Origin: Cyanobacteria bacterium OH_CDB_20
Lineage (GTDB): Bacteria; Cyanobacteriota; Vampirovibrionia; Gastranaerophilales; Gastranaerophilaceae
Reading direction: 5' to 3'
NCBI GenBank assembly: GCA_023415935.1
Contig: JAEZIX010000026.1
Location: forward strand, 1 to 64,000
Length of the DNA: 64,000 nt
Of the stretch, positions 45,576 through 54,824 are shown one piece after another. The first letter of the stretch is position 1. Every line of letters starts with the position of its first letter. The notes beneath the pieces are model-generated. The model worked only from the letters and a program-made list of their open reading frames with translations, was not told where the DNA came from and did not search any database. The position numbers and the translations under genes were made by a program.

Positions 45576-46286
45576 ATGAGAAGAGGCGTGGAGTTTAAGA
45601 AAAAAGCTAAGATTATTTTAGTGGATGACAACTTTGACCATTTAGCCGGAATCCGTGAGTTAATCAACATGGAAAGCGACTTTGACGTTATTGCAACTGC
45701 AACTAATGCCAACATCGCTATCAGTTTAATCAAAAAGTATCAGCCTGATATCGTTTTAATGGATGTTAACATGCCTGAAAAAGACGGTTTAACAGCAATA
45801 AACGAAATCGAAGCGTTAGGTTTAGGGGTAAAAGTTATTGCTCTAACAGGTTATGACGATCCTGATTTAATTTTTAGAGCTATGAAAATCGGTGCTAAAG
45901 GTTATATCTTAAAAACTATGGCATCAGCACAACTTATTTATGCTATTGAAGAAGTAAACCAAGGCAAGGTATATTTACCTGCAGCGTTATCTTCAAGATT
46001 CTTTGAATATTTTCAAAAATCATTCAAGGAAGAAGCAACAAATATTCAAGAAGGCGAAAACTTGCTTTCATATTTAACTCAAAGAGAAGAAGAAGTTTTA
46101 GATTTATTAACTCAAGGTGTTACTTATAAAGGTGTTGCTCAGCAACTGTTTATAAGTGAAACAACAGTAAAAACACACGTAAATAATATATTCCAAAAAC
46201 TTCAGGTAAACGATAGAACTCAAGCTGTTCTATACGCTTTAAACAACGGATTTTCAAATAAAAGAAAGATGAAACTTGCAATATAA
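45576..46286 (+). CDS. NarL/LuxR-type response regulator heading the flagellar operon
   Basis: 236 residues from the ATG at 45576, which has a strong GGGAGG upstream. The receiver has KIILVDDNF and phosphoacceptor Asp63 (IVLMDVNMPEKDG), with GYILKTM as the switch lysine region. The C-terminal HTH is LTQREEEVLDLLTQGVTYKGVAQQLFISETTVKTHVNNIFQKLQV, a LuxR/NarL type. It is followed by a histidine kinase after 18 bases and then by flgB-fliI, so it probably controls flagellar genes. It is not an NtrC-type (sigma-54) activator. Confidence 0.85.
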   Translation: MRRGVEFKKKAKIILVDDNFDHLAGIRELINMESDFDVIATATNANIAISLIKKYQPDIVLMDVNMPEKDGLTAINEIEALGLGVKVIALTGYDDPDLIFRAMKIGAKGYILKTMASAQLIYAIEEVNQGKVYLPAALSSRFFEYFQKSFKEEATNIQEGENLLSYLTQREEEVLDLLTQGVTYKGVAQQLFISETTVKTHVNNIFQKLQVNDRTQAVLYALNNGFSNKRKMKLAI

Positions 46287-46304
46287 GAATCGGTACAGAG
46301 GAAA

Positions 46305-47579
46305 ATGGCAAACAGTAGTTACAAAAGACAAATAAATCCACTGAGAGATTTCATATTGAAAGAACCTTCCAAAGAGTATAGTAAACAGACCATAAAAGGT
46401 CTGTTTCGCTCAATAGTTGAAACAGTTTTGGAAGCAGATTCTCAAGAAGGGCTTGTCTTGTACAGGGTTTTTGATACTGAGAAAATATCATCAACCATAA
46501 AAAGGCTCGAATTTTCTTCTGCAGCTTTATATTCTTTTTCTGAGAACAAAGATTTTCCTAACGTAAAAAATGTTGAAAAATCTGACGTTTGGGAAGAAGT
46601 TGAATTTGTTCTTGTTTTAGCGCCAAGATTCTCTGCGGTTTTGATTTGGGATTATTCTATTGAAGAAACAGGCAGCTCTGAGATTTGTCTTATCTACAAT
46701 TCAAGAGAAGTGACTGATGTTGCAAAAACTATATTTGAAAATTCAACCGTAGACTTATCTGAATATTTAGTCAATTATGCGCCCGATAGACGTGAAAACA
46801 AACTTTTAAATGTTGCAATCAATAAACTTGTTGGACGTTTTGATTCTGTTAATGAAGAAATTGTTATTTCTCAGGCGGAAAAGGATAATCTTGCGCATTC
46901 AGAAAATCTTTTAAGAGAATATGAATATACTTCTGCTCAGGCAAAGTTTATCGCTCATGAGATTAAAAATCATCTTTCTGTAATTGATTTATATGCAAAA
47001 ATTGCGGAAAACAGATTTAAAAATCTAAAACTTGATTCAGAAACAAAAAATTCTTTAGAAAATGCAATTTCAAGTATAAAAAATTCGACTTATTCTATAA
47101 CACATTTTATTGAAGAGCTTAAAAACCATGCTCTTCCTATCTTGGTCGAGAAAAAACTCAGTTCAATAATTTTTGATGTTGTTAATCTTTGCTCTCCAAA
47201 AGCAAAAGAATCAAACGTCAAAATTGTTGTAAACAGTCAGGAGGATTTTAGAGTTCATGTTGATGAAATAAAAATCCAAAGCGTATTTTTAAATCTTATC
47301 TACAACGCTATTGAAGCTATGGATAAAGGTGGGCAGGTTCTTATAAAAATATCAAAACAAGGCAACTTTGCTCAAATAATAGTCTCTGATAATGCAAAAG
47401 GAATTGAGAAAAATGCACAGGCAAAAATCTTTGACGAAGGTTTCACAACAAAATTAACAGGAAATGGGCTTGGACTTAGTTTTTCTAAAAAAATTATGGA
47501 AATGCACTTTGGGGCTTTAAAGCTTTTAAAATCTGATGAAAACGGAACCGATATGGAAATTTTAATTCCAACAAGGTAA
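46305..47579 (+). CDS. Soluble sensor histidine kinase with DICT-like N-terminus
   Basis: 424 residues, no membrane segment. Residues 25-150 resemble the DICT sensory domain common in cyanobacteria (EVEFVLVLAPRFSAVLIWDY, then an ICLIYNSREVTDVAKTIF stretch); this part is tentative. Next comes a coiled coil (about 185-210), the H-box FIAHEIKNHLSVIDLY with His218, and an ATPase domain with NLIYNAIEAMDKGG, DNAKGI and GNGLGLSFSKKI. It phosphorylates itself and a response regulator, most likely the one upstream. Its stop codon overlaps the first possible flgB ATG, so expression is tied to the flagellar genes. Confidence 0.82.
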   Translation: MANSSYKRQINPLRDFILKEPSKEYSKQTIKGLFRSIVETVLEADSQEGLVLYRVFDTEKISSTIKRLEFSSAALYSFSENKDFPNVKNVEKSDVWEEVEFVLVLAPRFSAVLIWDYSIEETGSSEICLIYNSREVTDVAKTIFENSTVDLSEYLVNYAPDRRENKLLNVAINKLVGRFDSVNEEIVISQAEKDNLAHSENLLREYEYTSAQAKFIAHEIKNHLSVIDLYAKIAENRFKNLKLDSETKNSLENAISSIKNSTYSITHFIEELKNHALPILVEKKLSSIIFDVVNLCSPKAKESNVKIVVNSQEDFRVHVDEIKIQSVFLNLIYNAIEAMDKGGQVLIKISKQGNFAQIIVSDNAKGIEKNAQAKIFDEGFTTKLTGNGLGLSFSKKIMEMHFGALKLLKSDENGTDMEILIPTR

Positions 47580-47590
47580 TGGAGGTAAAT

Positions 47591-48067
47591 ATGGATGGTA
47601 TTGGAAATACAAGAAGTATAGAAATTACAAAGCTCGCTCTTGACGGTCTTTCTGAAAGACACAAAGCAATAGCTGCAAATACTGCTAATGTTATGACTCC
47701 GGGTTACCAGAGAAAAGAAGTTGCTTTTGAAGATCAGCTAAGAGATTTTATTCATAAAGAAGATTATAAACGCAATGTAAAAAGAGCAAACAGTGCGGCT
47801 TTATCATACAATGCAACCTTGGAAGATATACAAAACAGACCAACACAAAGCCAGGTAGCTGTTACTAACCAAAATGTATATAACACATTTAACCCTGAGA
47901 TTATAAGAGATACTTCTCAATATAATTCTGAAACAGGCAACAATGTTGATATAGAGAAAGAAATGATGGATATGGCTAAAGCAGGGGTTCAATACTCCCT
48001 TTTAGCTAAACTCGAAGGAAAAATGTTTGAAGGCTTAGGTACTGTTATTAGAAGTGGAGGTAACTAA
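47591..48067 (+). CDS. flgB: Flagellar basal-body rod protein FlgB
   Basis: 158 residues from the ATG at 47591, five bases after GGAGG; the ATG at 47579 overlaps the kinase stop and would place that site inside the gene. LALDGLSERHKAIAANTANVMTPGYQRKEVAFEDQL is the flagellar-rod N-terminal pattern; NVDIEKEMMDMAKAGVQYSLLAKLEGK is its C-terminal helix partner. FlgB forms the proximal rod beside FliE and the MS ring. It overlaps flgC by one base. Confidence 0.94.
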   Translation: MDGIGNTRSIEITKLALDGLSERHKAIAANTANVMTPGYQRKEVAFEDQLRDFIHKEDYKRNVKRANSAALSYNATLEDIQNRPTQSQVAVTNQNVYNTFNPEIIRDTSQYNSETGNNVDIEKEMMDMAKAGVQYSLLAKLEGKMFEGLGTVIRSGGN

Positions 48068-48567
48068 TGAGTTTTGATTCCTTTGACGTTGCCGCTTCAG
48101 GCATGTCAGCACAAAGAATGAAATTAGATACAGTTGCAAGTAATATTGCTAATATAAATACAACACGCAATCCGGATGGTTCGCCAGGTGTTTATGCTAA
48201 AAAGCAAGTTACTTTTAAGGCAATTTATCTGGACAAATTAAATGAGCCGCCTTTCCCATCAGGGAATTATGACCCGTCATATAGTCCAAACAACAACAAT
48301 ATGAGTTTAAAAGGCGGAGTTTTCTTTGATGAAAAGCATTTGCCGCAAGGGGTTCAGGTATCTGCTATTGAAGAAAGTTCAGATCCTTATAAAATTGTCT
48401 ATGATCCTGGGCATCCCGATGCAAATTCTGAAGGATACGTGGTTCTTCCAAACGTAAACATTGTGGAAGAAATGGTCAATATGGTCGGAGCTTCAAGAGC
48501 TTATGAAGCCAATGCGTCTGTTGCAGAAACTACAAAGGGAATGATTACAACAGCTGCACAAATATAG
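48067..48567 (+). CDS. flgC: Flagellar basal-body rod protein FlgC
   Basis: 166 residues. FDSFDVAASGMSAQRMKLDTVASNIANINTTRNPDGSPG at the start and VNIVEEMVNMVGASRAYEANASVAETTKGMI at the end match FlgC; the latter is the C-terminal heptad that packs the rod. The ATG overlaps the flgB stop (TAATG). FlgC forms part of the proximal rod with FlgB and FlgF. The middle (about residues 60-110) is somewhat longer than in E. coli. Confidence 0.95.
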   Translation: MSFDSFDVAASGMSAQRMKLDTVASNIANINTTRNPDGSPGVYAKKQVTFKAIYLDKLNEPPFPSGNYDPSYSPNNNNMSLKGGVFFDEKHLPQGVQVSAIEESSDPYKIVYDPGHPDANSEGYVVLPNVNIVEEMVNMVGASRAYEANASVAETTKGMITTAAQI

Positions 48568-48622
48568 TTAGGGTTTTAAGCTATTAGATTAGGGATTTTA
48601 AAATAAAAATTGAGGAGATAAT

Positions 48623-49153
48623 ATGTCAGAGTTGATTGGTAATATAGCAAATTTAGGTACAAAGTATAATCCAATAGATTCTTATAACAAGGCTATAGGG
48701 GATAGCCTCGGTAAAGCAGGTTTTGATCAGGCAAATAATAATCTAAACAATTTTCAAAATATTTTGAATGAAGAAATGTCTAATGTTGAGGCTGTTAATA
48801 AGCCAGAAAAACCTATGGAGATTGGAATTTCTATGACTGAAAATATTAACAAAATGCAATTCCAGGACTCTATTGGCGCTCCTTACAATAGCGAGATGGC
48901 TCTGGCTTCATCTTCGCCTGTAGAATCAACTGCAAATAATTTTGTAAACGGTTTAAGCAAAAGTATAAACAACCTTAATAATGCACAATTAAATGCTGAA
49001 TCTGCAGTAGAAACTCTTGCTTCAGGCGGCGATATAAGTGTTCATGATGTCATGATCGCTACTGAAAAGGCGGGTTTGAATATGCAAATGGCGCTTCAAG
49101 TTAGAAATAAAATGCTTGCGGCATACAATGAGCTGTATCAAATAAGATTTTAA
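48623..49153 (+). CDS. fliE: Flagellar hook-basal body protein FliE, extended
   Basis: 176 residues against roughly 100 in E. coli. The C-terminal 90 residues carry the FliE signature: FVNGLSKSINNLNNAQLNAESAVETLASGGDISVHDVMIATEKAGLNMQMALQVRNKMLAAYNELYQIRF. The N-terminal 80 residues are an Asn-rich extension I do not recognise. FliE joins the MS ring (FliF) to the rod. GAGGAG precedes the ATG. Its place before fliF is standard. Confidence 0.9.
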   Translation: MSELIGNIANLGTKYNPIDSYNKAIGDSLGKAGFDQANNNLNNFQNILNEEMSNVEAVNKPEKPMEIGISMTENINKMQFQDSIGAPYNSEMALASSSPVESTANNFVNGLSKSINNLNNAQLNAESAVETLASGGDISVHDVMIATEKAGLNMQMALQVRNKMLAAYNELYQIRF

Positions 49154-49229
49154 GCGTTGTTTACATAATTGAAAAAAAATAATTATGAAGGTATATTTTT
49201 AATAAGAACCGAATGATAAGGGTGGGAAG

Positions 49230-50810
49230 TTGGCGAATAATTATACAAAAATGTTTAGAGATGATTTAGCTCGTTTATGGAATGGGCTTGATTTACCTAA
49301 AAAGTTTGCACTTGTTGCAATGGTTGCTATCACCTTGATTGCTGCTTCTTATTTTTTATTTAAAATGACTGAACCAAGCTGGACAACTCTTTATTCAGGT
49401 CTTTCTGATACAGATACTTCAGCTATAACTGAAAGCCTTAAAAAAGGCGGTTATCCATATAAAATAAGTAAAGACAAAAAAGCAATTATGGTACCTGTTG
49501 AAATACAGGATGAATTAAGGCTTTATGTTGCTGAAAATGATCTTATAAAAGATTCAGGTACTCCTGGATTTGAGCTTTTAGATGATTTGCAACTGGGTTC
49601 AACTGATTTTAAAAACCAATTGACAAAACAAAGAATCTTTCAGGGGGAATTAACCCGTTCAATAGAAAAAATTAATGGTATTCAGAAGGCAAGAGTTCAA
49701 ATAGCAGAACCTGAGCGTTCCATATTTGAAGACAAAGATGAAGCTCCTACTGCTTCTGTTGTTCTTATACTTGCGCCTGGCCATAGTTTGAAAAACAGTC
49801 AGGTTAAAGTAATTAAAAATTTAGTTGCATACTCAATTCCGAGACTTACTCCTGAAAAGGTATTTATTACAGATCAAAACGGTAACATTCTTTCTGATGA
49901 CAGTGAGAAAAATTCAAGTGATATAGAATCTTATAAAACTAATTTTGAATCTCAAACTGCAAAAAAAGTCCAATCTGTTTTGGATAAAATTGTAGGAAAA
50001 GAAAATGCAACGGTTCAAGTATCTGCTGATCTTGATTTCAACACTACAAAAGCTACAATCGAGAGCTATGTACCTGTTACTCCAGAACTTTCACAAGGTG
50101 TTTTGACTTCTGAGCAAACAGAAACAGAGTTTTATGATAACCCTAATGCTGTTCCAAATGTTACAAGCGGCGAGCTTGCTTCTAATAAGAATATTAACTA
50201 TCAAAAACAAAAAACATCTTCTACATATAGTGTTTCTAAGGAAATAAAACAGGTTTTATATGCGCCTGGTTCTGTTAAAAGACTTACAGTTGCAGTTGCG
50301 GTTAATAAAATACTTACAGAGGATGAAAAAACTGAGCTTAAAAATCTTATTATTTCAGCTGCTGGTTTAGACCTTGAAAGAGGTGATTTAATAAATATTA
50401 CCAGCCTTCAGTTTGCAGGTATTCAAGAAGAAAAACAAGCGACTCAAGCAGCTATGGAACAATATAACCAAGAAGCACGCAATGACATTATCTTTAACAA
50501 GGTATTACCGCTGGTTGTTGTTCTAATATTGGGTGGAGGTGCTTTATTTGTTGTAGCTTCATTCCTAAAAAAGATTGGGGAAAACATGCCTGTAGCAGTT
50601 GCTTCTGAAGACAACTTCTATCCTACATTAGATGAGCCTTTCCAGCTTACTGAATCGGATTTCCAAAATGAAGTGTTAACCGAAGCCTCTCATGATATGG
50701 AGGTCAAAATAAACCCTGAATTTGATAAAATGAGAAATGACTTAACAGACTCTATTTTATCAGACCCTCAAGAAGCAACTAAGATATTAATGTCTTATAT
50801 CAAGGATTAG
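49230..50810 (+). CDS. fliF: Flagellar M-ring protein FliF
   Basis: 526 residues from a TTG start with GGTGGG upstream. First membrane segment at about residues 25-45 (KFALVAMVAITLIAASYFLF), second at about residues 430-450 (VLPLVVVLILGGGALFVVASFL). Ring-building motifs such as WTTLYSGLSDTD, LTKQRIFQGELTRSIEKINGI and VYSFPRLT-type YSIPRLTPEKVFI lie between. The C-terminal DKMRNDLTDSILSDPQEATKILMSYIKD binds FliG. It anchors the motor in the cytoplasmic membrane. Confidence 0.94.
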   Translation: MANNYTKMFRDDLARLWNGLDLPKKFALVAMVAITLIAASYFLFKMTEPSWTTLYSGLSDTDTSAITESLKKGGYPYKISKDKKAIMVPVEIQDELRLYVAENDLIKDSGTPGFELLDDLQLGSTDFKNQLTKQRIFQGELTRSIEKINGIQKARVQIAEPERSIFEDKDEAPTASVVLILAPGHSLKNSQVKVIKNLVAYSIPRLTPEKVFITDQNGNILSDDSEKNSSDIESYKTNFESQTAKKVQSVLDKIVGKENATVQVSADLDFNTTKATIESYVPVTPELSQGVLTSEQTETEFYDNPNAVPNVTSGELASNKNINYQKQKTSSTYSVSKEIKQVLYAPGSVKRLTVAVAVNKILTEDEKTELKNLIISAAGLDLERGDLINITSLQFAGIQEEKQATQAAMEQYNQEARNDIIFNKVLPLVVVLILGGGALFVVASFLKKIGENMPVAVASEDNFYPTLDEPFQLTESDFQNEVLTEASHDMEVKINPEFDKMRNDLTDSILSDPQEATKILMSYIKD

Positions 50811-50814
50811 TGAA

Positions 50815-51831
50815 ATGGAAGTAGATCAAATAGATTTAATGACACCAACACAAAAAGTCGCAGCGCTTTTAATCGCACTGGGACCTACTACTTCTGCAGA
50901 AATTATGAAACAAATAACAGACGATGAAGTATTGAGCCAAGTTACTCTTGATATTGCGAGTTTAAACAAAGTTCCGGTTGATGTTTTAAACGCTGTACTA
51001 AAAGAGTTCTATTCCATTTTTCTTGCAAGTGATTATCTAATGTCTGGTGGTATGGATTATGCGAAAATGCTTCTCAAAAAAGCTTATGGAAATGAACAGG
51101 CAGACAGAATATTAGACAAACTGGTCACTCTTCTTAGTGCAAATCCGTTTCAGTTCTTCAATGTGGCAGATCCTTCGCAGCTTGCTACTTCCTTCCAAAA
51201 CGAAAACCCTCAGCTTATAGCTTTAATATTAGCTTATTTAAAGCCAGAGGTTTCAGCGCAAGTTTTAAATGCTTTGCCGCCTGATATACAGGCGCCAGTT
51301 TCGCTTAGAATAGCAGAGATGTCTTCAACAAATCCTGAAGTTCTTGCTGATATTGAAAAGATTGTTGAAAGCAAATTCTCTTCAATTGTGGTACAAGACG
51401 TTTCTAAAGCAGGTGGTATTCAAACTCTTGCTAACATATTGAACAGGGCAGACCGTTCTACAGAGAAAAATGTTATAGAAATGCTTAAAGACGACAATCC
51501 TGAACTGGTTGAAGATGTTAAGGCTCTTATGTTTGTATTTGAAGATATTGTTAATCTTGAAGATAAAGCGATTCAAAGAGTATTGCGTGAGGTTGATACA
51601 AAAGATCTTGCTGTTTCTCTCAAGGGTATTAATGACAGCGTAAGAGATAAAATATTCAAGAATATGTCAGAACGTGCTCAAGATATGTTGAGAGAAGACA
51701 TTGAATATATGGGACCTGTAAGAGCAAGAACTGTTCAAGATGCTCAGTCTAAGATTGTTTCAACAATACGTGCTCTTGAAGCTGCAGGTGAAATTGTTCT
51801 GTTCCGTGGAGAGGATGAGTTAATTGAGTAG
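50815..51831 (+). CDS. fliG: Flagellar motor switch protein FliG
   Basis: 338 residues. LTPTQKVAALLIALG-type start (MTPTQKVAALLIALGPTTSAEIMKQ), NPQLIALILAYLKPEVSAQVLNALP in the middle domain, and VFEDIVNLEDKAIQRVLREVDTKDLAVSLKG with the charged residues that face the stator. It couples ion flow to rotation and senses CheY through FliM. It overlaps fliH by 8 bases. Confidence 0.95.
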   Translation: MEVDQIDLMTPTQKVAALLIALGPTTSAEIMKQITDDEVLSQVTLDIASLNKVPVDVLNAVLKEFYSIFLASDYLMSGGMDYAKMLLKKAYGNEQADRILDKLVTLLSANPFQFFNVADPSQLATSFQNENPQLIALILAYLKPEVSAQVLNALPPDIQAPVSLRIAEMSSTNPEVLADIEKIVESKFSSIVVQDVSKAGGIQTLANILNRADRSTEKNVIEMLKDDNPELVEDVKALMFVFEDIVNLEDKAIQRVLREVDTKDLAVSLKGINDSVRDKIFKNMSERAQDMLREDIEYMGPVRARTVQDAQSKIVSTIRALEAAGEIVLFRGEDELIE

Positions 51832-52747
51832 AATCGAAAGTTCCAAAATCAATGTCGGCAATTCTGTTGTTGTCAAAGCTGACGAGTATGAGGGACTAAG
51901 TGATGTCGAACGTCAGCTTAGAATACTGCCTCCTGAAAAAAGGAAAGAATTTTTAGAAAAATCTAACGTTATTATTGCTGATGCCCAAAATAGAGCTAAC
52001 AAAATAATTTCAGAAGCTAATCAAGCGCTTGAACAGGCAAAAAATGATGCGCAAACAATCAGAACTACTGCTCAAGAAGAAGGCTACAAACAGGGTTATG
52101 ATGATGGGTATAAACAAGGTTATTCAGACGGAAACAATGAATCAATAACTCTTATTAAAAGTGAGGTTACAGATAAACTTGAGGCTTTTAATAATTTTAT
52201 CTCTTCATATTTAAATATTAAAAAAGAAGTTGTGAAGGCTTTAAACATTGAACTTGCAACAATTATTTCAGAATTTGTAAAACAGATTTGTTTGAAAAAT
52301 TCTACTGAAGATACTGAAATTATTACCAAAATGCTTCAGATTGCCGTTTCAAAGTTGAAAGAAAAAGAAGATATTACTTTGATTGTTCACCCTGAGATGA
52401 AATCAAAAGTTGAGAATTTGTTTGAATATATAAAAAGTGAAACCCCTTTGATTTCTAATATAAGGTTGCTGGAAGATATAAACCTTGAAAAAGACGGCGT
52501 TATCGTTGAATCTTTAGATACAAGAATAGATGCAACATTTTCAAGTTATGTTAAAGAACTTGTTGAAAAAATCACTCAAAAATCTTACTCTTTTTCTCCC
52601 GATGAGCTGGAAGAAGAATATAAAGAACATTTTGGTACTGAAGAGAATAATGATAATCTGAAAAAACTTGATGACGGAATCAATGTTATTTTGCCTGAGA
52701 CCCAAACCGAGGAAGGATTAGGTGATTCGGAAAATGATGACATTTGA
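51824..52747 (+). CDS. fliH: Flagellar assembly protein FliH
   Basis: 307 residues from a TTG start inside the end of fliG, with GAGGAT 7 bases upstream. The central part is a long helix with GYKQGYDDGYKQGYSDG, the glycine repeat typical of FliH/YscL. The C-terminal half (about residues 120-250) forms the domain that binds FliI, and an acidic tail follows. It regulates the export ATPase FliI. Assignment rests on the pattern and on its place between fliG and fliI. Confidence 0.88.
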   Translation: MSRIESSKINVGNSVVVKADEYEGLSDVERQLRILPPEKRKEFLEKSNVIIADAQNRANKIISEANQALEQAKNDAQTIRTTAQEEGYKQGYDDGYKQGYSDGNNESITLIKSEVTDKLEAFNNFISSYLNIKKEVVKALNIELATIISEFVKQICLKNSTEDTEIITKMLQIAVSKLKEKEDITLIVHPEMKSKVENLFEYIKSETPLISNIRLLEDINLEKDGVIVESLDTRIDATFSSYVKELVEKITQKSYSFSPDELEEEYKEHFGTEENNDNLKKLDDGINVILPETQTEEGLGDSENDDI

Positions 52748-54047
52748 TGAATATAACGATATTATCCTTGAAACTTCTCCAGTAAGGCAAATCGGCAAAA
52801 TTCTTGAAATTATCGGGCTTATTATAGAAGCAGATGGTCCTAATGCAAGTATTGGCGACCTTTGTTATATTTATAATTCAATGGAAGATGTTCCAATTTG
52901 GGCTGAGGTCGTTGGTTTTAGAGAAAACAGAATTCTTCTCATGCCTTTAGGTTCTATGGACGGAATAAGGCCGGGGGCTTTTGTTGTGTCTACTGGGGCT
53001 CCTATGAAGGTTAAGGTTGGAGACGAGCTTGTTGGGCGCGTTTTAGATGGGCTTGGCAGGCCAATTGACGACGTTGGCGATATAAAATCACAGAAATTTT
53101 ATCCGACTCATGCGGAATTAATAAATCCGATGAATCGCTCACTGATAAGAACACCGCTTTCACTTGGCATAAAAGCGGTAGACGCTTTTACAACATTGGG
53201 TAAAGGCCAGAGGATGGGGGTTTTTGCCGGTTCAGGGGTTGGTAAAAGTACAACTCTTGCCATGATGGCAAAGAATACAACTGCAGATATCAATGTTATT
53301 GCGCTAATTGGTGAACGTGGAAGAGAAGTTAGAGAATTTATTGATGCTATCTTGGGAAAAGAAGGCATGAAACGTTCAGTTGTTGTAGTTGCAACATCAG
53401 AGCAGCCATCTTTAGTTAAGATTAAAGCTGCTTTTGTAGCTATTGCAATTGCGGAATATTTCAGAGACCAGGGAAAAAATGTACTTTTTATGCTCGATAG
53501 TGTTACCAGAATAGCAATGGCTCAAAGGGAAGTAGGGCTTGCGATTGGGGAGCCTCCTGCAACCCGTGGCTATACACCTTCAGTGTTTGCGCTTATGCCT
53601 AAATTTCTTGAGCGAGCAGGTTGCAATGAAAAAGGTACAATTACAGGACTTTATACGGTTTTAGTTGAAGGTGACGATTTTAACGAACCTATTTCAGATA
53701 CAGCAAGAAGTATTCTGGATGGCCACATAATGCTTTCAAGAGACCTTGCACACAAGAATCATTACCCTGCAATTGACGTTTTACAAAGTATTTCAAGGGT
53801 TATGAATGATGTTGTTTCAAAAGAACAAAAAGCAAATGCTGCAAAACTCAGAAACCTTATGGCTGTTTACAAAAAGAATGAAGATTTGATTACAATCGGA
53901 GCTTATGTTATGGGTTCTGACTCTGATATTGATAAATCAATTAAATTTATGCCTCAAATAAATGAATTTTTAAGGCAAAGTGTAGACGATAAAATAAGCA
54001 TGGAAGAAACGGTTGAGAAACTTAATGCAATTGCAAGTCAGATATAA
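52722..54047 (+). CDS. fliI: Flagellum-specific export ATPase FliI
   Basis: 441 residues from the GTG at 52722 (GAGGAAGGA just upstream); ATG at 52734 or 52737 is possible. F1-beta-like core: Walker A GVFAGSGVGKSTTLAMMAKN, ALIGERGREVREFI, LFMLDSVTRIAMAQREVGLAIGEPPATRGYTPSVFALMPKFLERAG, the last typical of FliI/YscN. It energises flagellar type III export. It is the last gene; no fliJ follows, and a bidirectional terminator lies just after it. Confidence 0.95.
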   Translation: MIRKMMTFDEYNDIILETSPVRQIGKILEIIGLIIEADGPNASIGDLCYIYNSMEDVPIWAEVVGFRENRILLMPLGSMDGIRPGAFVVSTGAPMKVKVGDELVGRVLDGLGRPIDDVGDIKSQKFYPTHAELINPMNRSLIRTPLSLGIKAVDAFTTLGKGQRMGVFAGSGVGKSTTLAMMAKNTTADINVIALIGERGREVREFIDAILGKEGMKRSVVVVATSEQPSLVKIKAAFVAIAIAEYFRDQGKNVLFMLDSVTRIAMAQREVGLAIGEPPATRGYTPSVFALMPKFLERAGCNEKGTITGLYTVLVEGDDFNEPISDTARSILDGHIMLSRDLAHKNHYPAIDVLQSISRVMNDVVSKEQKANAAKLRNLMAVYKKNEDLITIGAYVMGSDSDIDKSIKFMPQINEFLRQSVDDKISMEETVEKLNAIASQI

Positions 54048-54081
54048 AAAACAGAATCAATAAATTAATTCTGTTTTTTTG
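54046..54081. terminator. Bidirectional terminator between fliI and the coiled-coil gene
   Basis: ACAGAAT (54051-54057) pairs with ATTCTGT (54068-54074), flanked by A-run and T-run; the loop is AT-rich. It stops the flagellar operon and the minus-strand unit. Confidence 0.82.
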
Positions 54082-54110
54082 TTAGTTTTAAATTTTATTT
54101 TATTTTGCTA

Positions 54111-54755
54111 TTATTCAACAATATATTGTTCTTCAACAACTTCATATGCTTGTTGAGATTGTTGTGATTGATTTCTCATAGCTTGTTGTTGAGCTTGCAT
54201 TTGTTGTTGCATTTGAGATTGTTGTTCTCTGCATTCTGCTTTTTGTTGCTCAAGATAAACTTGACCGTTTCTAACTATTTGTTGAAGACCCGCAAGATCT
54301 GTTTCTAAGTTACCAAGAATTTGCTCAGTATAATTTGTAGCTCCTTCTTTAATTCTCATAGCATCTTGCATTGCCTGTTCTCTAATTGTCATGGCATCTT
54401 CCATGGCTTTTTCTTTTATTTCTTCGCAGTTAGCAATTACTTGTTCTCTTACTTTTGTTGCTTCTTGTTGGACAGCTTTTAAAAGTTCTGATTCGCTTAG
54501 TATTCTTTCTGATTCGCTTTGAGCATCGCTGATTATTCTTTCTGCTCTATTTTGAGCATCCATCAAAATAGCATCGCGTCTATTCATTATGCGTTCTGCT
54601 TCTTTTACATCTTCAGGAATAACGCCGTCAATTTTATCAAGAGTATCTTCTAACTCTCTATTTTTAATGATTACAAGACCAGGCATTATATGAAATCCCT
54701 TGTCTAATATGTAATTTGCTTTTACTAGAAGTTCTCTAATACGAAACTGAGTCAT
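54111..54755 (-). CDS. DivIVA/ATP-synthase-B-like coiled-coil protein next to coaD
   Basis: 214 residues, helical throughout. After a short N-terminal part come heptad-rich segments (ERIMNRRDAILMDAQNRAERIISDAQSESERILSE), then a Gln-rich tail (about residues 175-205). A family of this type, with the AQxRAERII repeat and the QQIVRNGQVYL segment, is often encoded next to coaD in Firmicutes. Its function is poorly known; cell-division or membrane scaffold roles have been suggested for similar coiled coils. It lies 69 bases after coaD on the same strand. Confidence 0.72.
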   Translation of the reverse strand: MTQFRIRELLVKANYILDKGFHIMPGLVIIKNRELEDTLDKIDGVIPEDVKEAERIMNRRDAILMDAQNRAERIISDAQSESERILSESELLKAVQQEATKVREQVIANCEEIKEKAMEDAMTIREQAMQDAMRIKEGATNYTEQILGNLETDLAGLQQIVRNGQVYLEQQKAECREQQSQMQQQMQAQQQAMRNQSQQSQQAYEVVEEQYIVE

Positions 54756-54824
54756 CTTGCACCTTTCCTTATATATTTTCGGTTATTTTATTTAAAATTA
54801 ATTTCTCTTGGATTATAGCACAAT

